Shown here: positions 34,586 to 43,474 of the stretch, piece after piece | Layout: the number at the start of each line of letters is the position of its first letter | How positions within the stretch are numbered: the stretch's first letter is position 1 | Assembly (NCBI GenBank): GCA_963776935.1 | Contig: CAVZOP010000008.1 | Location: 186,001 to 250,000, forward strand | Direction: 5' to 3' | Length of the DNA: 64,000 nt | Source of the DNA: JALOLG01 sp963776935 | Lineage (GTDB): Bacteria > Actinomycetota > Acidimicrobiia > Acidimicrobiales > Ilumatobacteraceae | Notes under the pieces: generated by a model | What the model was told of the DNA's origin: nothing | What the model saw: the letters and a program-made list of their open reading frames with translations, nothing else | Database searches by the model: none | Position numbers and translations under genes: made by a program

Positions 34586-35092
34586 TCAGCGGAGGCTGGT
34601 GGCCATCATCACGACGTTGCGGGCGAACGGGTCGAGCTGGCGACCCGTCAGGCGCTCGGTGACGGCGATCGCCTTGGTGTCGTCGTCGACGAGGTCGGCC
34701 CAGCGGATGTAGCCGCCCATGATGCCGACCAGCCGGTCGCCGAGCTCCTCGCCGTGCACGATCAGCTTGGCGCCGGCCTTCATCAGGTCGTCGATCTCGC
34801 GGTAGAAGCTGCGCAACCACGGTTCGAGGTCGTCGGCCTTGAACGGCCGGTGACGGTAGGGCATCGTGAGCTCGTCGTAGTTGTGCAGGTTGTGGGGGGC
34901 CTGGATGATCGAGATCACGTAGTTGAAGCCGTTCTCACGGATCCAGATGATCTCCTCCTGACGGCGCACCCGGCGATGGCTGTCGCCGTACCCACCGGGT
35001 CGCTCGCAGATGGCGAGCTTGTCCTTCAGGATCCACGTGAAGTGACGCGGGGTGATACCGAGCGCCCACTTGCCCCTCAGTTTTGGCGGCAT
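34586..35092 (-). CDS. Dual-specificity-phosphatase-like protein with Cys-to-Gly active site
   Basis: A 168-residue protein with the overall pattern of a small tyrosine/dual-specificity phosphatase: a leading strand LAICERPGGYGDSHRR, GFNYVISIIQAPHNLHNYDEL, then FYREIDDLMKAGAKLIVHGEELGDRLVGIMGGY. The signature HCX5R reads H113-G114-EELGD-R120, so the nucleophilic Cys is Gly. If the fold assignment is right this is a pseudophosphatase, perhaps a phosphate-binding scaffold. The family identification rests on pattern alone. Repeat copy A5 separates it from the convergent M23 gene. Confidence 0.55.
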   Translation of the reverse strand: MPPKLRGKWALGITPRHFTWILKDKLAICERPGGYGDSHRRVRRQEEIIWIRENGFNYVISIIQAPHNLHNYDELTMPYRHRPFKADDLEPWLRSFYREIDDLMKAGAKLIVHGEELGDRLVGIMGGYIRWADLVDDDTKAIAVTERLTGRQLDPFARNVVMMATSLR

Positions 35093-35141
35093 TTCGGTAT
35101 GCGTCCTGTCGGCAGATCGCTGGTCATCCCAGGGTGCGAGC

Positions 35142-36032
35142 CTACCGGGCGGGAGCGACTACTCGGAGCCGCTGGCCGGAACGTTCCACACGCCGCCCAC
35201 CCGTCAGCTCGCAGGCGAGGCGAGCCCCCGTGGCGACCGCCAGCACCCGCTCGACCGCCGCCGAATCGGGCGGATAGCCGTCCGATGCCAGCCACCGCCG
35301 CACGGCTCGGCTGGCGAGCGCGGGGTGGGCGGCGGCCAACTGGCGAGCGTCGGTCGGATCGACCTCGGCCGCCAGTGCGTCGAGCAGATCGAGGTCGTGA
35401 CGGAGGACGTCGGCGGTGCGGGCGAGCACGTCGACGGGGTCGCGCTGGGCGATGTCGGCGAGCAACGGGAGCGCTTCGTGGCGGATGCGGTTACGGCGGA
35501 ACGCCGGATCGGCGTTCGTCGGGTCGGTGGCGACGGCGAGCCCGAGCGCGTCGCACAGGCCCACCGTCTCGTGGCGGCGCAGGGCGAGCAACGGCTTCGT
35601 CGGCCCCGGCGCCATGGCACTGAGCCCGTCGAGGCCGGCGCCGCGCAGGAGGTTGAGCAACACCGTCTCCGCCTGGTCGTCGGCAGTGTGGCCGGTCAGC
35701 ACGCCATCGGGGAGCGCGTCGTAGCGCGCCCGCCGCAACCGGGCCTCGAGGTTCGGCCCGGGCGCGACCTCGACGCGATGGATCACGCAGGCGACGCCGA
35801 GCGACGCCGCGGTCTCGCGAGCGGAGACGGCGTCGGCAGCGGAGCCGGCCCGAACACCGTGATCGACGTGGTGGGCCGTGACGTCGCAACCGGCCGCGAT
35901 CGCCAGGGCCACGAGCGCGGTCGAATCGGCACCGCCCGAGAGAGCGCACGCGACGCGCGTGCCGCCGGGCGGGAACGTGCAGCGTGCGAGAAGGTCGGCT
36001 CGCTGGTCGAGGAGGTCGGAGGTCGGGTTCAG
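35142..36032 (-). CDS. tilS: tRNA(Ile)-lysidine synthase
   Basis: Converts C34 of tRNA-Ile(CAU) to lysidine. The PP-loop VACALSGGADSTALVALAIA is about 25 residues in. HVDHGVRAGSAADA, VLTGHTADDQAETVLLNLLRGAGLDGLSAM, RHETVGLC and NRIRHEALPLL follow, with a C-terminal substrate domain ending RRVERSGQRLRVV. About 296 residues. No ATG, GTG or TTG exists in frame between the small upstream gene and the PP-loop. A CTG at 36032 overlaps that gene's stop (CTGA) and is my best start. The open frame extends to 36152, but that extension is antisense-like low-complexity sequence. Confidence 0.88.
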   Translation of the reverse strand: MNPTSDLLDQRADLLARCTFPPGGTRVACALSGGADSTALVALAIAAGCDVTAHHVDHGVRAGSAADAVSARETAASLGVACVIHRVEVAPGPNLEARLRRARYDALPDGVLTGHTADDQAETVLLNLLRGAGLDGLSAMAPGPTKPLLALRRHETVGLCDALGLAVATDPTNADPAFRRNRIRHEALPLLADIAQRDPVDVLARTADVLRHDLDLLDALAAEVDPTDARQLAAAHPALASRAVRRWLASDGYPPDSAAVERVLAVATGARLACELTGGRRVERSGQRLRVVAPAR

Positions 36033-36178
36033 AGTTCGCTCTCGCGGTGGCGCTTGCCCGGGTAGCGCTGCGACGAGACGCTCTTGAGATACCCGGCGAC
36101 AAGGCCCAGCACCGAGAGCACGCCGACGACCGCGAGGACGACGCCGATCCACCAGAACCAGATCTCGGCTGCGAGCAT
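36029..36178 (-). CDS. 49-residue small membrane protein
   Basis: MLAAEIWFWWIGVVLAVVGV begins a single membrane helix that runs to VLGLVAGYL and is followed by a basic tail with KSVSSQRYPGKRHRESEL. ATG 36178 is preceded at 7 nt by TACGCT on the minus strand. The gene stop overlaps the proposed CTG start of tilS. Function unknown; coupling to tilS may be purely translational. Confidence 0.65.
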   Translation of the reverse strand: MLAAEIWFWWIGVVLAVVGVLSVLGLVAGYLKSVSSQRYPGKRHRESEL

Positions 36179-36185
36179 TGGCGAC

Positions 36186-36191
36186 AGCGTA
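36186..36191 (-). promoter_or_regulatory. -10 box for the 49-aa membrane protein and tilS
   Basis: TACGCT on the minus strand, 7 nt before ATG 36178. Confidence 0.5.
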
Positions 36192-36315
36192 GCGAGGGGG
36201 ATTCTCGGGCCGCGAGTTTGCGTGACACGTGATCGACGGCGGCCGGACAGGTCACGATCCGCCCGGGTACGTGTGGCCACGGTAGGTTCGTGCCTGCCGC
36301 GAAGGGGAGGTGGCG

Positions 36316-36987
36316 ATGGGGAACTACACACAGGTGCTCGACACGCTCGAGCGCGAACTGCAAGGCGTCAGCGACGTGTTCGCGAGCCTCTCCGACGAGG
36401 AGTGGGCGAGGGACACACTGCTCGAACCGTTCCAACCCGATCGGCCGCGCTGGACGGTCTTCGAGCTGGCCGGGCACATGGACATCTCGATCGGGCTCAC
36501 CCGCATGCTGATCGCCAGCCAGGAAGACGGCCAGCCGGGGCGGGACCAGATCAGCTTCTTCATCTTCCCGCGCTCCGAGGTCGCGCCCGGCGTCTACGAC
36601 TACGCCTACACGATGGTGGCGGGCAAGACGCCCGCCGAGATGCCGGCGGTTCTCGCCGAGACGTTCACCAAGTCGATCTCGGAGTCGCGTGCGCTACCAC
36701 CCGACACGGTCGGGTCCGGCTACTACACGCTGATGCGCCTCGACGAGTTCGTCACCAGCCGAGTGGTCGAGGCGGTAGTGCACGGGATCGACCTGACCGA
36801 CGCGACGGGACGCGAGTGCATCGCCACCCCGGAGGGGATCGCGGTCACGGCGGGCATCCTCGACGAGTTGCTGGCCCGGCGCACTGTTGCCGGTCGACCG
36901 GCCGATCTCGGCGACGACCTGGCGTGGATCCGGGCCGCCTCGGGTCGGGCCACCCACAGCGACCCGCGCCTGCCGCTCCTGGGTTGA
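36316..36987 (+). CDS. DinB/mycothiol-dependent maleylpyruvate isomerase-like protein
   Basis: A 223-residue four-helix-bundle protein of the TIGR03083 type. The first metal His is in VFELAGHMDISIGL (about residue 55), with later acidic residues and RVVEAVVHGIDLTDATG (second His region). EEWARDTLLEPF matches the start of the mycothiol-dependent isomerase N-terminal domain. Related proteins use a divalent metal and mycothiol, consistent with mshA in the same region. ATG 36316 has GGGGAGG upstream; GTG 36310 is in frame but lies within the ribosome site. Substrate unknown. Confidence 0.78.
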   Translation: MGNYTQVLDTLERELQGVSDVFASLSDEEWARDTLLEPFQPDRPRWTVFELAGHMDISIGLTRMLIASQEDGQPGRDQISFFIFPRSEVAPGVYDYAYTMVAGKTPAEMPAVLAETFTKSISESRALPPDTVGSGYYTLMRLDEFVTSRVVEAVVHGIDLTDATGRECIATPEGIAVTAGILDELLARRTVAGRPADLGDDLAWIRAASGRATHSDPRLPLLG

Positions 36988-36994
36988 GTGTGCG

Positions 36995-37441
36995 ATGGCG
37001 GCCCACTACAAGGCACCCGGTTGGTTCACCCGGAACGTCTTCAACCGATTCGTCGCCTTCCTGACCCGCCGCGGTGTCAGCGTCGCCGGCTCACGCGTCC
37101 TCGCCGTCAAGGGGCGTACGAGCGGCGAGTGGCGCACGGTCCCGGTCAACCTGCTCGAGCTCGATGGTCGGCGCTACTTGGTCTCGCCGCGCGGTGAGGG
37201 CCAATGGGTCCGCAACCTCAGGGCCGCTGGCACCGGCGAGTTGCGGGTGGGCAAGAAGATCGAGGCGTTCGGCGGCCGCGAGCTCGCCGACGACGAGAAG
37301 GTCCCCGTGCTCCGCGCCTACCTGAAGCGCTGGAAGTTCGAGGTCGGCGCCTTCTTCGACGGGGTTGGCCCCGACTCCACCGACGAACAACTCCTCGCCA
37401 TCGCGCCCCGCCATCCCGCGTTCGAAGTCGAGTCTGATTGA
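36995..37441 (+). CDS. Deazaflavin (F420)-dependent nitroreductase family protein
   Basis: A 148-residue split beta-barrel protein of the Ddn type: GWFTRNVFNRFVAFLTRRG, VLAVKGRTSGEWRTVPVNLLELDGRRYLVSPRGEGQWVRNLRAAGTGEL, then YLKRWKFEV and a short C-terminal helix. KGRTSGxxRTVPV and GxxxWVRNLRAAG are the family's cofactor-binding segments. Genuine F420 versus FMN/haem use cannot be told from sequence. It starts 7 nt after the DinB-like stop, so the two form an operon. Its own stop lies within hairpin repeat B copy 2. Confidence 0.85.
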   Translation: MAAHYKAPGWFTRNVFNRFVAFLTRRGVSVAGSRVLAVKGRTSGEWRTVPVNLLELDGRRYLVSPRGEGQWVRNLRAAGTGELRVGKKIEAFGGRELADDEKVPVLRAYLKRWKFEVGAFFDGVGPDSTDEQLLAIAPRHPAFEVESD

Positions 37442-37490
37442 GTCGGCTCACCCTGCGTTGGCTCGTGGCACGTTTGGTCGCCGACTCGGT
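37433..37490. repeat. Intergenic hairpin repeat family B, copy 2
   Basis: GAGTCGGC (37440-37447) and GCCGACTC (37480-37487) around a 32-nt loop. Compared with copy 1 the fourth inner pair is flipped on both sides (C-G to G-C), keeping the stem paired. Confidence 0.7.
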
Positions 37491-37541
37491 CTGATTGATT
37501 CGACGCACGTTCGACAGCCAGCGCCATCGCCTCCCGTTTCG

Positions 37542-37547
37542 TAGACT
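37542..37547 (+). promoter_or_regulatory. -10 box for the SARP-type regulator
   Basis: TAGACT ending 8 nt before ATG 37556. Confidence 0.5.
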
Positions 37548-37555
37548 CGCCCGGC

Positions 37556-40550
37556 ATGGCTGGGCACCGCGAGCCCCGTTATCGCGTGCTCGGACCACTC
37601 GCCGTGTCGGGCAGCGATGGCATCCCCGTCGCGCTGCGCGGCGATCTGCAGCGACGCTTCGTCGCCGCCCTCCTCCTGCACGTCAACCGCCCGCTCTCGA
37701 CCGACGCCGTCGCCGAACTGCTGTGGGGTGATGCGCTCCCCCACGACACGGCCGGTGCGGTGCAGACCCACGCGTCCCGACTTCGGCGCGTCCTCCCACC
37801 CGACGCACTCGTCTACGGCGAGGGCGGCTACTGCCTCGACATGTCGGACGACGATCTCGACAGCGACCGATTCGACCGGATGGTGACCGAGGGGATCCAG
37901 GCCCGCTACGCCAAGCCCGACGAGGCGATCGAGCTGTTCGATGCCGCGCTCGCGCTGTGGCGCGGCTCGCCCTACGTGGAGTTCGTCGATTGGGATGCAG
38001 CCCACGCCGAGGCATCACGGCTCGAGGAACTGTGGTTGCTCGCCAACGAGGAGCGGTTCGACGCCCTGCTCGCCGTCGGACGCCACCAGGAGTCGCTCGC
38101 CGATCTCGTCAGCCTTGCCGCGGAGCACCCACTTCGCGACCGGACACGAGCGCTGCTGATGACCGCGCTGTATCGCGCCGGGCGCCAGCCCGAGGCGCTG
38201 CAGGCGTACGAGGAACACCGCCGCCACCTGGCAGACGAGCTGGGGCTGGACCCGTCTCCGGCGCTGCGCGACCTCGAACGCTCGATGCTCGACCACACGC
38301 TCGACGTCCCGCGCCCGCGAGAGCAGTCCATCGGTTCAACGGCGTCGGCCCTGCCTCACCCGGCCACCCGACTCATCGGCCGCGATCGACTGGCCGACGA
38401 GCTCCGCGAGATCCTTCGTCAGCGCGCGGACGGTCACCATCACCGGTCCGGGTGGTGTCGGCAAGACCCGTCTGGCCATCGAACTCGCTCACACGGTCGA
38501 CGCCGAGGCGGTCGACGCCGAGTCGCCCGGTTTCGACCAGTTCGACCATGTCGCGTTCTGCGAGTTGGCGGCCGTCGGGCGCAGCGACGAGGTCGTCCCT
38601 GCCGTCGCCACCACGCTCGGCGTCGACACCAGGTCCGACGCCCCCATCGAGTCGCGGCTCGTCGAAGCGCTGCGCGGGCGGCGCGTGCTGCTCGTGCTCG
38701 ACAACTGCGAGCACGTGATCGACGCCGCGGCGGCGCTCGTCGAGCGCATCGTCGCGGCGACAACCACCGTGTCGGTACTGGCGACGAGCCGCGAACGCCT
38801 CGCCGTCAGCGGCGAGCACGTGTGCGCCGTCGAGCCGCTCGACGACGCGCTCGCCGGCGAGCTGTTCGTCGAACGGTCCCGCGCCGTTCGACCCGGCTTC
38901 ACGCCGAGCGAGGCCGAGGAAGCCGACGTCTTGTACATCTGCCAGCGACTCGACGGTCTGCCGTTGGCGATCGAGTTGGCGGCGGCGCGGTCGCAGGCGC
39001 TCTCGGTCCGCGAGATCGCCGACGCGCTCAGTCAGCGTTTCCGTCTGCTGACCGGGGGACGCCGCACGGCCGAACGCCACCGCTCGCTCGTCGAGACCGT
39101 GCGCTGGTCGTTCGACCTCCTCGACGATCACGAACGTGAGGTGTGCGAGCAGTTGGCGGTGTTCTCGGGCGGGGCCACCGTCGAATCCGTCGCCGGTGTG
39201 ACCGGACTCGACCGCGTCGCCGCGGCCGACGTCATCGCCCGCCTCGTCGAGCGCTCACTCCTCACGGTTTCGCCCGACGCGCACGGGGCGACGCGCTTCC
39301 AGATGCTCGAGACGTTGCGCCAATACGGCATCGATCGCCTGACGGAGCGGGGCACGCTCGACGCGGTCCGGCTCGCCCATGCCCACCATTTCGTGCGAAT
39401 GGCGAGCGAGCAGTACGCCGCGTTGCGCCGACCGAACGATGCCGACCGGGTGTTCGCCGCCATCGACGCCGATATCGCCAACCTCCGCGCCGCGCATGCC
39501 TGGCTGGTCGACTGCGCCGACGTCGACGCGCTGGTCGAGCTCGCCGTCTCGCTGTTCGACTTCGCGTTCCAAGCCATGCGGCCCGAGATCTTCGCCTGGG
39601 GCGAGGCGTCCCTCGACGTCATTGCGGCTGACGACCCACGTCGCGCCGAGCTCCTCGACTCGGTGTGCTACGGCCGCTGGCAGTTCGGCGATGTCGACGG
39701 CGCGTGGGCCGCACTCCGCGAGGGGTTGGCGTTGGCGGAGCCGGGCACACGTGCGCACCGGGGCCTCGTCGCCGCCAACATGAACCTGGAAGGGCGGGCG
39801 GGCAACCTCGACGTGGCGATCCCGCTCGCCATCGAAGCCGCCGCCCTTGCCGCCGCCGCCGGCGACACGGTCTGGTTCGCCGTCGAGCGGTTCCAGGAGC
39901 TGCTGTTCCGAGGGCTGGCGGGCGACGCCTCGGCCGCCGAGGATGCCGAGCGCTGGACGGTCGAGGCACAATCGGAGGGCAACTCGATCGTCTCGTGCTG
40001 GGCCCGCTACGCCGCCGGCGAGGTGCTCGCCGGCGACGATCCAGAGCGCGCCCGCCGTCACATCGACGCCGCCCTCGAGCACGCCGAGGCGAGCGGCTGC
40101 CGGTTCGTCAAGGGCGTCGCCGGCCTCACCGCGGCATCGCTCGAGGCCCGCAACGGAGACCCACGGCGTGCCGCAGCCGCCTATCGCGAGTTGCTCGATG
40201 TGTGGCAGATCGGCTCACTCGGGCCGGTCGGCGTGACCATCATGCGCGGCGTGGTGGAAGTGCTCGCGTCGGTCGGCGACGCCGAGACCGCGGCCGTCCT
40301 CCACGGTGGGGTGGCGGTGAGCGACGCTGCGCCGGCGTTCGGTCCCGATGCGTACCGCCAGTCGGCACTGAATCGCCGCCTGCGTCGCGACCTCGGAGAG
40401 AGCGCGTTCGAAGCGGCGGTCGAACGCGGCGGCCAACTCGACGATGACGAGCTCGTCGAGTTGGCCACGATCGCGCTCGGCCGCGCCGGTTCAGACACTG
40501 ACCAGCACAGTCACCAGCACAGTCACCAGCACAGTCACCAGCGAGGCTGA
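37556..40550 (+). CDS. SARP-type STAND regulator (winged helix-BTAD-NTPase-TPR), frameshifted
   Basis: About 997 residues after repair. The N-terminal OmpR-like winged helix (YRVLGPLAVSGSDGIPVALRG through HASRLRRVLPPDALV, 5-85) is followed by a BTAD domain (about 95-245; MTALYRAGRQPEALQAYEEHRR, LGLDPSPALRDLE). Then comes an AfsR-like NTPase with TITGPGGVGKTRLAIELAH (Walker A), LLVLDNCEHVIDAA (Walker B) and GLPLAIELAAARSQAL, and C-terminal helical repeats. A +1 shift near 38428 interrupts just before the Walker A; deleting one base joins LRQR to TVTITGPGG. The C-terminus ends in a (HSHQ)3 tail from a 12-bp tandem repeat. Its target genes are not evident. Confidence 0.88.
40501..40543 (+). repeat. 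12-bp tandem repeat encoding His-rich tail
   Basis: ACCAGCACAGTC three times plus a partial unit at the 3' end of the SARP gene, overlapping the stop of the convergent dehydrogenase-like gene. Confidence 0.9.
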
Positions 40551-41719
40551 TCGCCGGCGACTCCGAGGGCCGTCTTGCCGACCACCTCGTGGGTAAACGC
40601 CACGGTGCCGGGATGGAAGCCGCCCGCCCGGACATCGCGGTAGAGACGCTCGAGCTCGCTGGTCTTGAACATCGCCTGGCCACCGGCGACGTCGACGGCG
40701 ATGTCGACCACGCGCTTGGCGCCTTCGGTGGCGCGCCACTTGGCGGACAGGATCTGCATCGCCCAGCGCTCGCCGTGCTCGACACCGGCCGCGAAGTCGG
40801 CCGGCAGGCGATCGACGACCGCCCGCATCGCGTCGAGCTCGAGGTACATCTCGCTGACGCGGTGCTGGATCATCGGGTGATAGGCGAGCGAGCCGCGCGC
40901 GACCCCGATCGACGTCTTGCGCTTGGCAGCCTCGACCGCCACCTCGAAAGCCCGTTCGGCGATCCCGACGTAGACGTTGGCGATCAGGGTCAGCGGCCAG
41001 ATGTTCAGCACGAAGAAGAACGGATCGGTGTTGTCTCCGGCCGGGAGCACCGCCCCGATCCGGTCGTCGGGCACGAACACGCCGTTGAGCTTGGTGTCGT
41101 GGCTCTGGGTGGCTCGCATGCCGAGCGTGTCCCACGTCGGCACGATCTCGTAGCCAGGATCGTTGCGGTCGACGAAGCCGTGGACGATGACCGGGTTGGC
41201 CGGGTCGGATGCATCCATGGCATGGACGCCGAACCGTGTCCACACCGGGCTCAGCGAGCCGAAGTGCTTGTGGCCGTAGAACTTGTAGCCGCCCTCGACG
41301 CGCTCGGCGCGCGCGGTCGACAGCGCGACCGGGACGTCATTGCCGGCCTCGGCGTGACCGGCGGCGAAGATGTGGCCGGCGGCCACGTCGTGCAGCATCC
41401 AGTCGCGGGTCGGGTCGCCCCAGCGGTGCAGCTCGGCGGCCATTCCCACCCAGTAGAAGTGCATGCTGGTGGCCAGCGCCGTGGACGGGGCGTAGCGGGC
41501 GAGGCGCCGCTGCAGCTGTCCGAGCTCGGCCAAGCTGACGTCCCAACCACCGAGGTCGGCGGGAACGGGCGCGGCCAGGTAGCCGAGCGCGGCCAGTTCC
41601 TCGAAGTCCTCGTGGAAGAACGTGTTGGTGCGGTCGTAGCCGGCCGCCCGGCCGCGGAACCGCTCCAGCAGTTCGTCGGACAGGATGGCGTCGGCAGTCG
41701 GTCGGTCGGTGATCGTCAT
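40535..41719 (-). CDS. Acyl-CoA dehydrogenase-family flavoprotein (DszC-like)
   Basis: A 394-residue protein with the acyl-CoA dehydrogenase/flavin monooxygenase fold: LGYLAAPVPADLGG, AAGHIFAAGHAEAGND, YKFYGHKHFGSLSP, GMRATQSHDTKLNGVFVPDDRI and a C-terminal helical bundle (AVDVAGGQAMFKTSELERLYRDVRAGGFHPGTV). The usual catalytic Glu region is not obvious, and the pattern resembles DszC/NcnH-type members. AAAGGAC precedes the ATG at 41719. It is divergent from a second paralogous gene across 119 bp, suggesting shared regulation. Substrate unknown. Confidence 0.8.
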   Translation of the reverse strand: MTITDRPTADAILSDELLERFRGRAAGYDRTNTFFHEDFEELAALGYLAAPVPADLGGWDVSLAELGQLQRRLARYAPSTALATSMHFYWVGMAAELHRWGDPTRDWMLHDVAAGHIFAAGHAEAGNDVPVALSTARAERVEGGYKFYGHKHFGSLSPVWTRFGVHAMDASDPANPVIVHGFVDRNDPGYEIVPTWDTLGMRATQSHDTKLNGVFVPDDRIGAVLPAGDNTDPFFFVLNIWPLTLIANVYVGIAERAFEVAVEAAKRKTSIGVARGSLAYHPMIQHRVSEMYLELDAMRAVVDRLPADFAAGVEHGERWAMQILSAKWRATEGAKRVVDIAVDVAGGQAMFKTSELERLYRDVRAGGFHPGTVAFTHEVVGKTALGVAGDQPRW

Positions 41720-41838
41720 TCGTGGGTCCTTTCATCGATGTCTCGAGGGCAGGATCCGCGCGCTCACTGGCATCGCGCTGGCGGGATGCTGACGCGGGAC
41801 GCCAGCGGTTCGTGAGCAATCCCGTCCACGCTCCGACC

Positions 41839-43173
41839 ATGACCACCACAACCCCCACCTCCGCGCTCCCGATCTCGCCTTTCGCCATCGCAGGGCTCCC
41901 GATCAGTCAGGCGGTACCCAGCCCGGCGATCACGTTCACCCCGTCGTCGGCGCTGCACGCCACCACCGAAGCCGGCGCAGCGATGGTCGCCGATGCGGAG
42001 CGCTTCGCCGAGGAATTCGCGGCGGGTGCGCTCGAGCACGATCGCGACGGCACGTTCGCGGCTGAACACCTCGAAGCGCTCCGGCACGGTCGCTTCCTCG
42101 TCGCCCCGATTCCCGTCGAGTTCGGCGGCGGGGGCGTGGCGTCGACCCACGACGTGCTCGTCGCCATGTCGAGACTCGCGCGCGGCGACGTGGCGACATC
42201 CATCGGCGTGAACATGCACCTGGCGGCGATCCTCAACATCTGCCGGCAGCGGCAGGTCGCGATCTCGCTCGCCCAGCCCGCCAAGGCGAGTGCGCTGGCC
42301 GGCGTCCTCCGTGGGATCGTTGCTGCCGACGTCGTTCTGGCGGCGGCGGTCAGCGAGCCGGCCGGGCAGGACCTCTCGCGTCCGGCGACCACTGCAGTCA
42401 AGGTCGACGGCGGCTGGGTCGTCAACGGCACCAAGCGCTTCGCCACGATGTCGTCGGCCGCGACGGCCGTCACCGTCGCCGTGACCTATCACGACTCCGC
42501 CGGATCCGAGCGGTACGGCTTCGCCATCGTGCCGGTGAACACGCCGGGCGTCGAACTGCACGACGACTGGGATGCGCTCGGGATGCGGGCATCGGCGTCA
42601 GGGTCGGTGTCGTTCCACGATGTCCGTCTCGGCCAGGACGCTGTCCGTGACGGGTTCACGACCGGCATGTACTCCGTGCCGATGCTCGACCGCTTCCTCG
42701 CGTCAGGTGCCTTCCACGCCGCGGCGTCGGTCGGGATCGCCGAGGCCGCTCACACGCGCATCGTCGCCACGTTGGCCCGACGCGCCGAACAGGTCGCCGT
42801 CGACACCCATGCGGCGATGCGGCTCTCGGAGAACGTGATCGACCTGGCGACGACGCGCGCCGTGTTCGACCGGGTCGCCACGATGATCGACCAGTACCAC
42901 GCCGAGTTCCCCGCCGGCGGTGCACCGTTCGTGGCAGCCCAGGCCGTGTTCGCCGAGGTGCAGGCAGCCAAGACCCACGTCAACGACGCCGCGATGCGGA
43001 TCACGGACCGGGCGTTGGCGCTCAGCGGCGGCGCCGGCTACATGAACGGACACCCGCTCTCGAAGGCGTGGCGCGACGCGCGCGCTGGCGCGTTCATGCA
43101 TCCACTCGGCGCCAACCGCGCCCACGACTTCCTCGCCCGAACCGCCCTCGGCCTGGCGCCACGCGCGAGCTGA
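41839..43173 (+). CDS. Acyl-CoA dehydrogenase-family flavoprotein
   Basis: A 444-residue relative of the divergent gene. LRHGRFLVAPIPVEFGGGGVAS, MSRLARGDVATSIGVNMH, AAAVSEPAGQDLSRPATTAV, GWVVNGTKRFATMSSAATAV, GMRASASGSVSFHDVRLG and ALSGGAGYMNGHPLSKAWRDARAGAFMHP follow the ACAD order. The N-terminal 35 residues are Thr/Pro/Ser-rich and may be partly untranslated; ATG 41839 is used because the next in-frame start lies inside the fold. The reaction is unknown. With its partner it may form a flavin-dependent oxidation module. Confidence 0.8.
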   Translation: MTTTTPTSALPISPFAIAGLPISQAVPSPAITFTPSSALHATTEAGAAMVADAERFAEEFAAGALEHDRDGTFAAEHLEALRHGRFLVAPIPVEFGGGGVASTHDVLVAMSRLARGDVATSIGVNMHLAAILNICRQRQVAISLAQPAKASALAGVLRGIVAADVVLAAAVSEPAGQDLSRPATTAVKVDGGWVVNGTKRFATMSSAATAVTVAVTYHDSAGSERYGFAIVPVNTPGVELHDDWDALGMRASASGSVSFHDVRLGQDAVRDGFTTGMYSVPMLDRFLASGAFHAAASVGIAEAAHTRIVATLARRAEQVAVDTHAAMRLSENVIDLATTRAVFDRVATMIDQYHAEFPAGGAPFVAAQAVFAEVQAAKTHVNDAAMRITDRALALSGGAGYMNGHPLSKAWRDARAGAFMHPLGANRAHDFLARTALGLAPRAS

Positions 43174-43196
43174 ACCTCACGCCGCGGCAAGCACGG

Positions 43197-43454
43197 CTAG
43201 CCGATGATGCCGTCGCCGTCGAAGTCGGTGTCGAAGCAGCGTTCGATCTTGGCGACCAGACCCGGCGGCATCTCGTCGTTGCTGCACTTGCGCCTGATGA
43301 CGGCCCGCAACTCGGCCTGGAAGTCGAACGCCTGCAGGCAGTCGACGCACCCCTCGAGATGCTCGTGGATGTGGGCGCGGGCGTCGTCGGACAACTCGTC
43401 GTCGAGAAAAGTCTCGAGTTCGCGGATCGTCTCTCCGCAGCCGTCGTCAGCCAT
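43197..43454 (-). CDS. rsrA: Zinc-binding anti-sigma factor, RsrA-like
   Basis: An 85-residue ZAS-family anti-sigma factor. ARAHIHEHLEGCVDCLQAFD contains the H-x3-C-x2-C zinc motif, with an upstream Cys in DDGCGETIRELETFL. In RsrA/RshA, disulfide formation under thiol stress expels zinc and releases the sigma factor. It starts 20 bp after the end of the sigR gene on the same strand, which is the canonical arrangement. Additional Cys in RRKCSND and IERCFD may take part in redox switching. Confidence 0.9.
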   Translation of the reverse strand: MADDGCGETIRELETFLDDELSDDARAHIHEHLEGCVDCLQAFDFQAELRAVIRRKCSNDEMPPGLVAKIERCFDTDFDGDGIIG

Positions 43455-43474
43455 CGCTCAAACCTCTGCAAACC

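Noticed and set aside
36033..36152. TilS start at 36152
   Set aside because: The extra 40 residues are Arg-rich antisense-like sequence overlapping the small membrane protein gene, and align with no TilS N-terminus.
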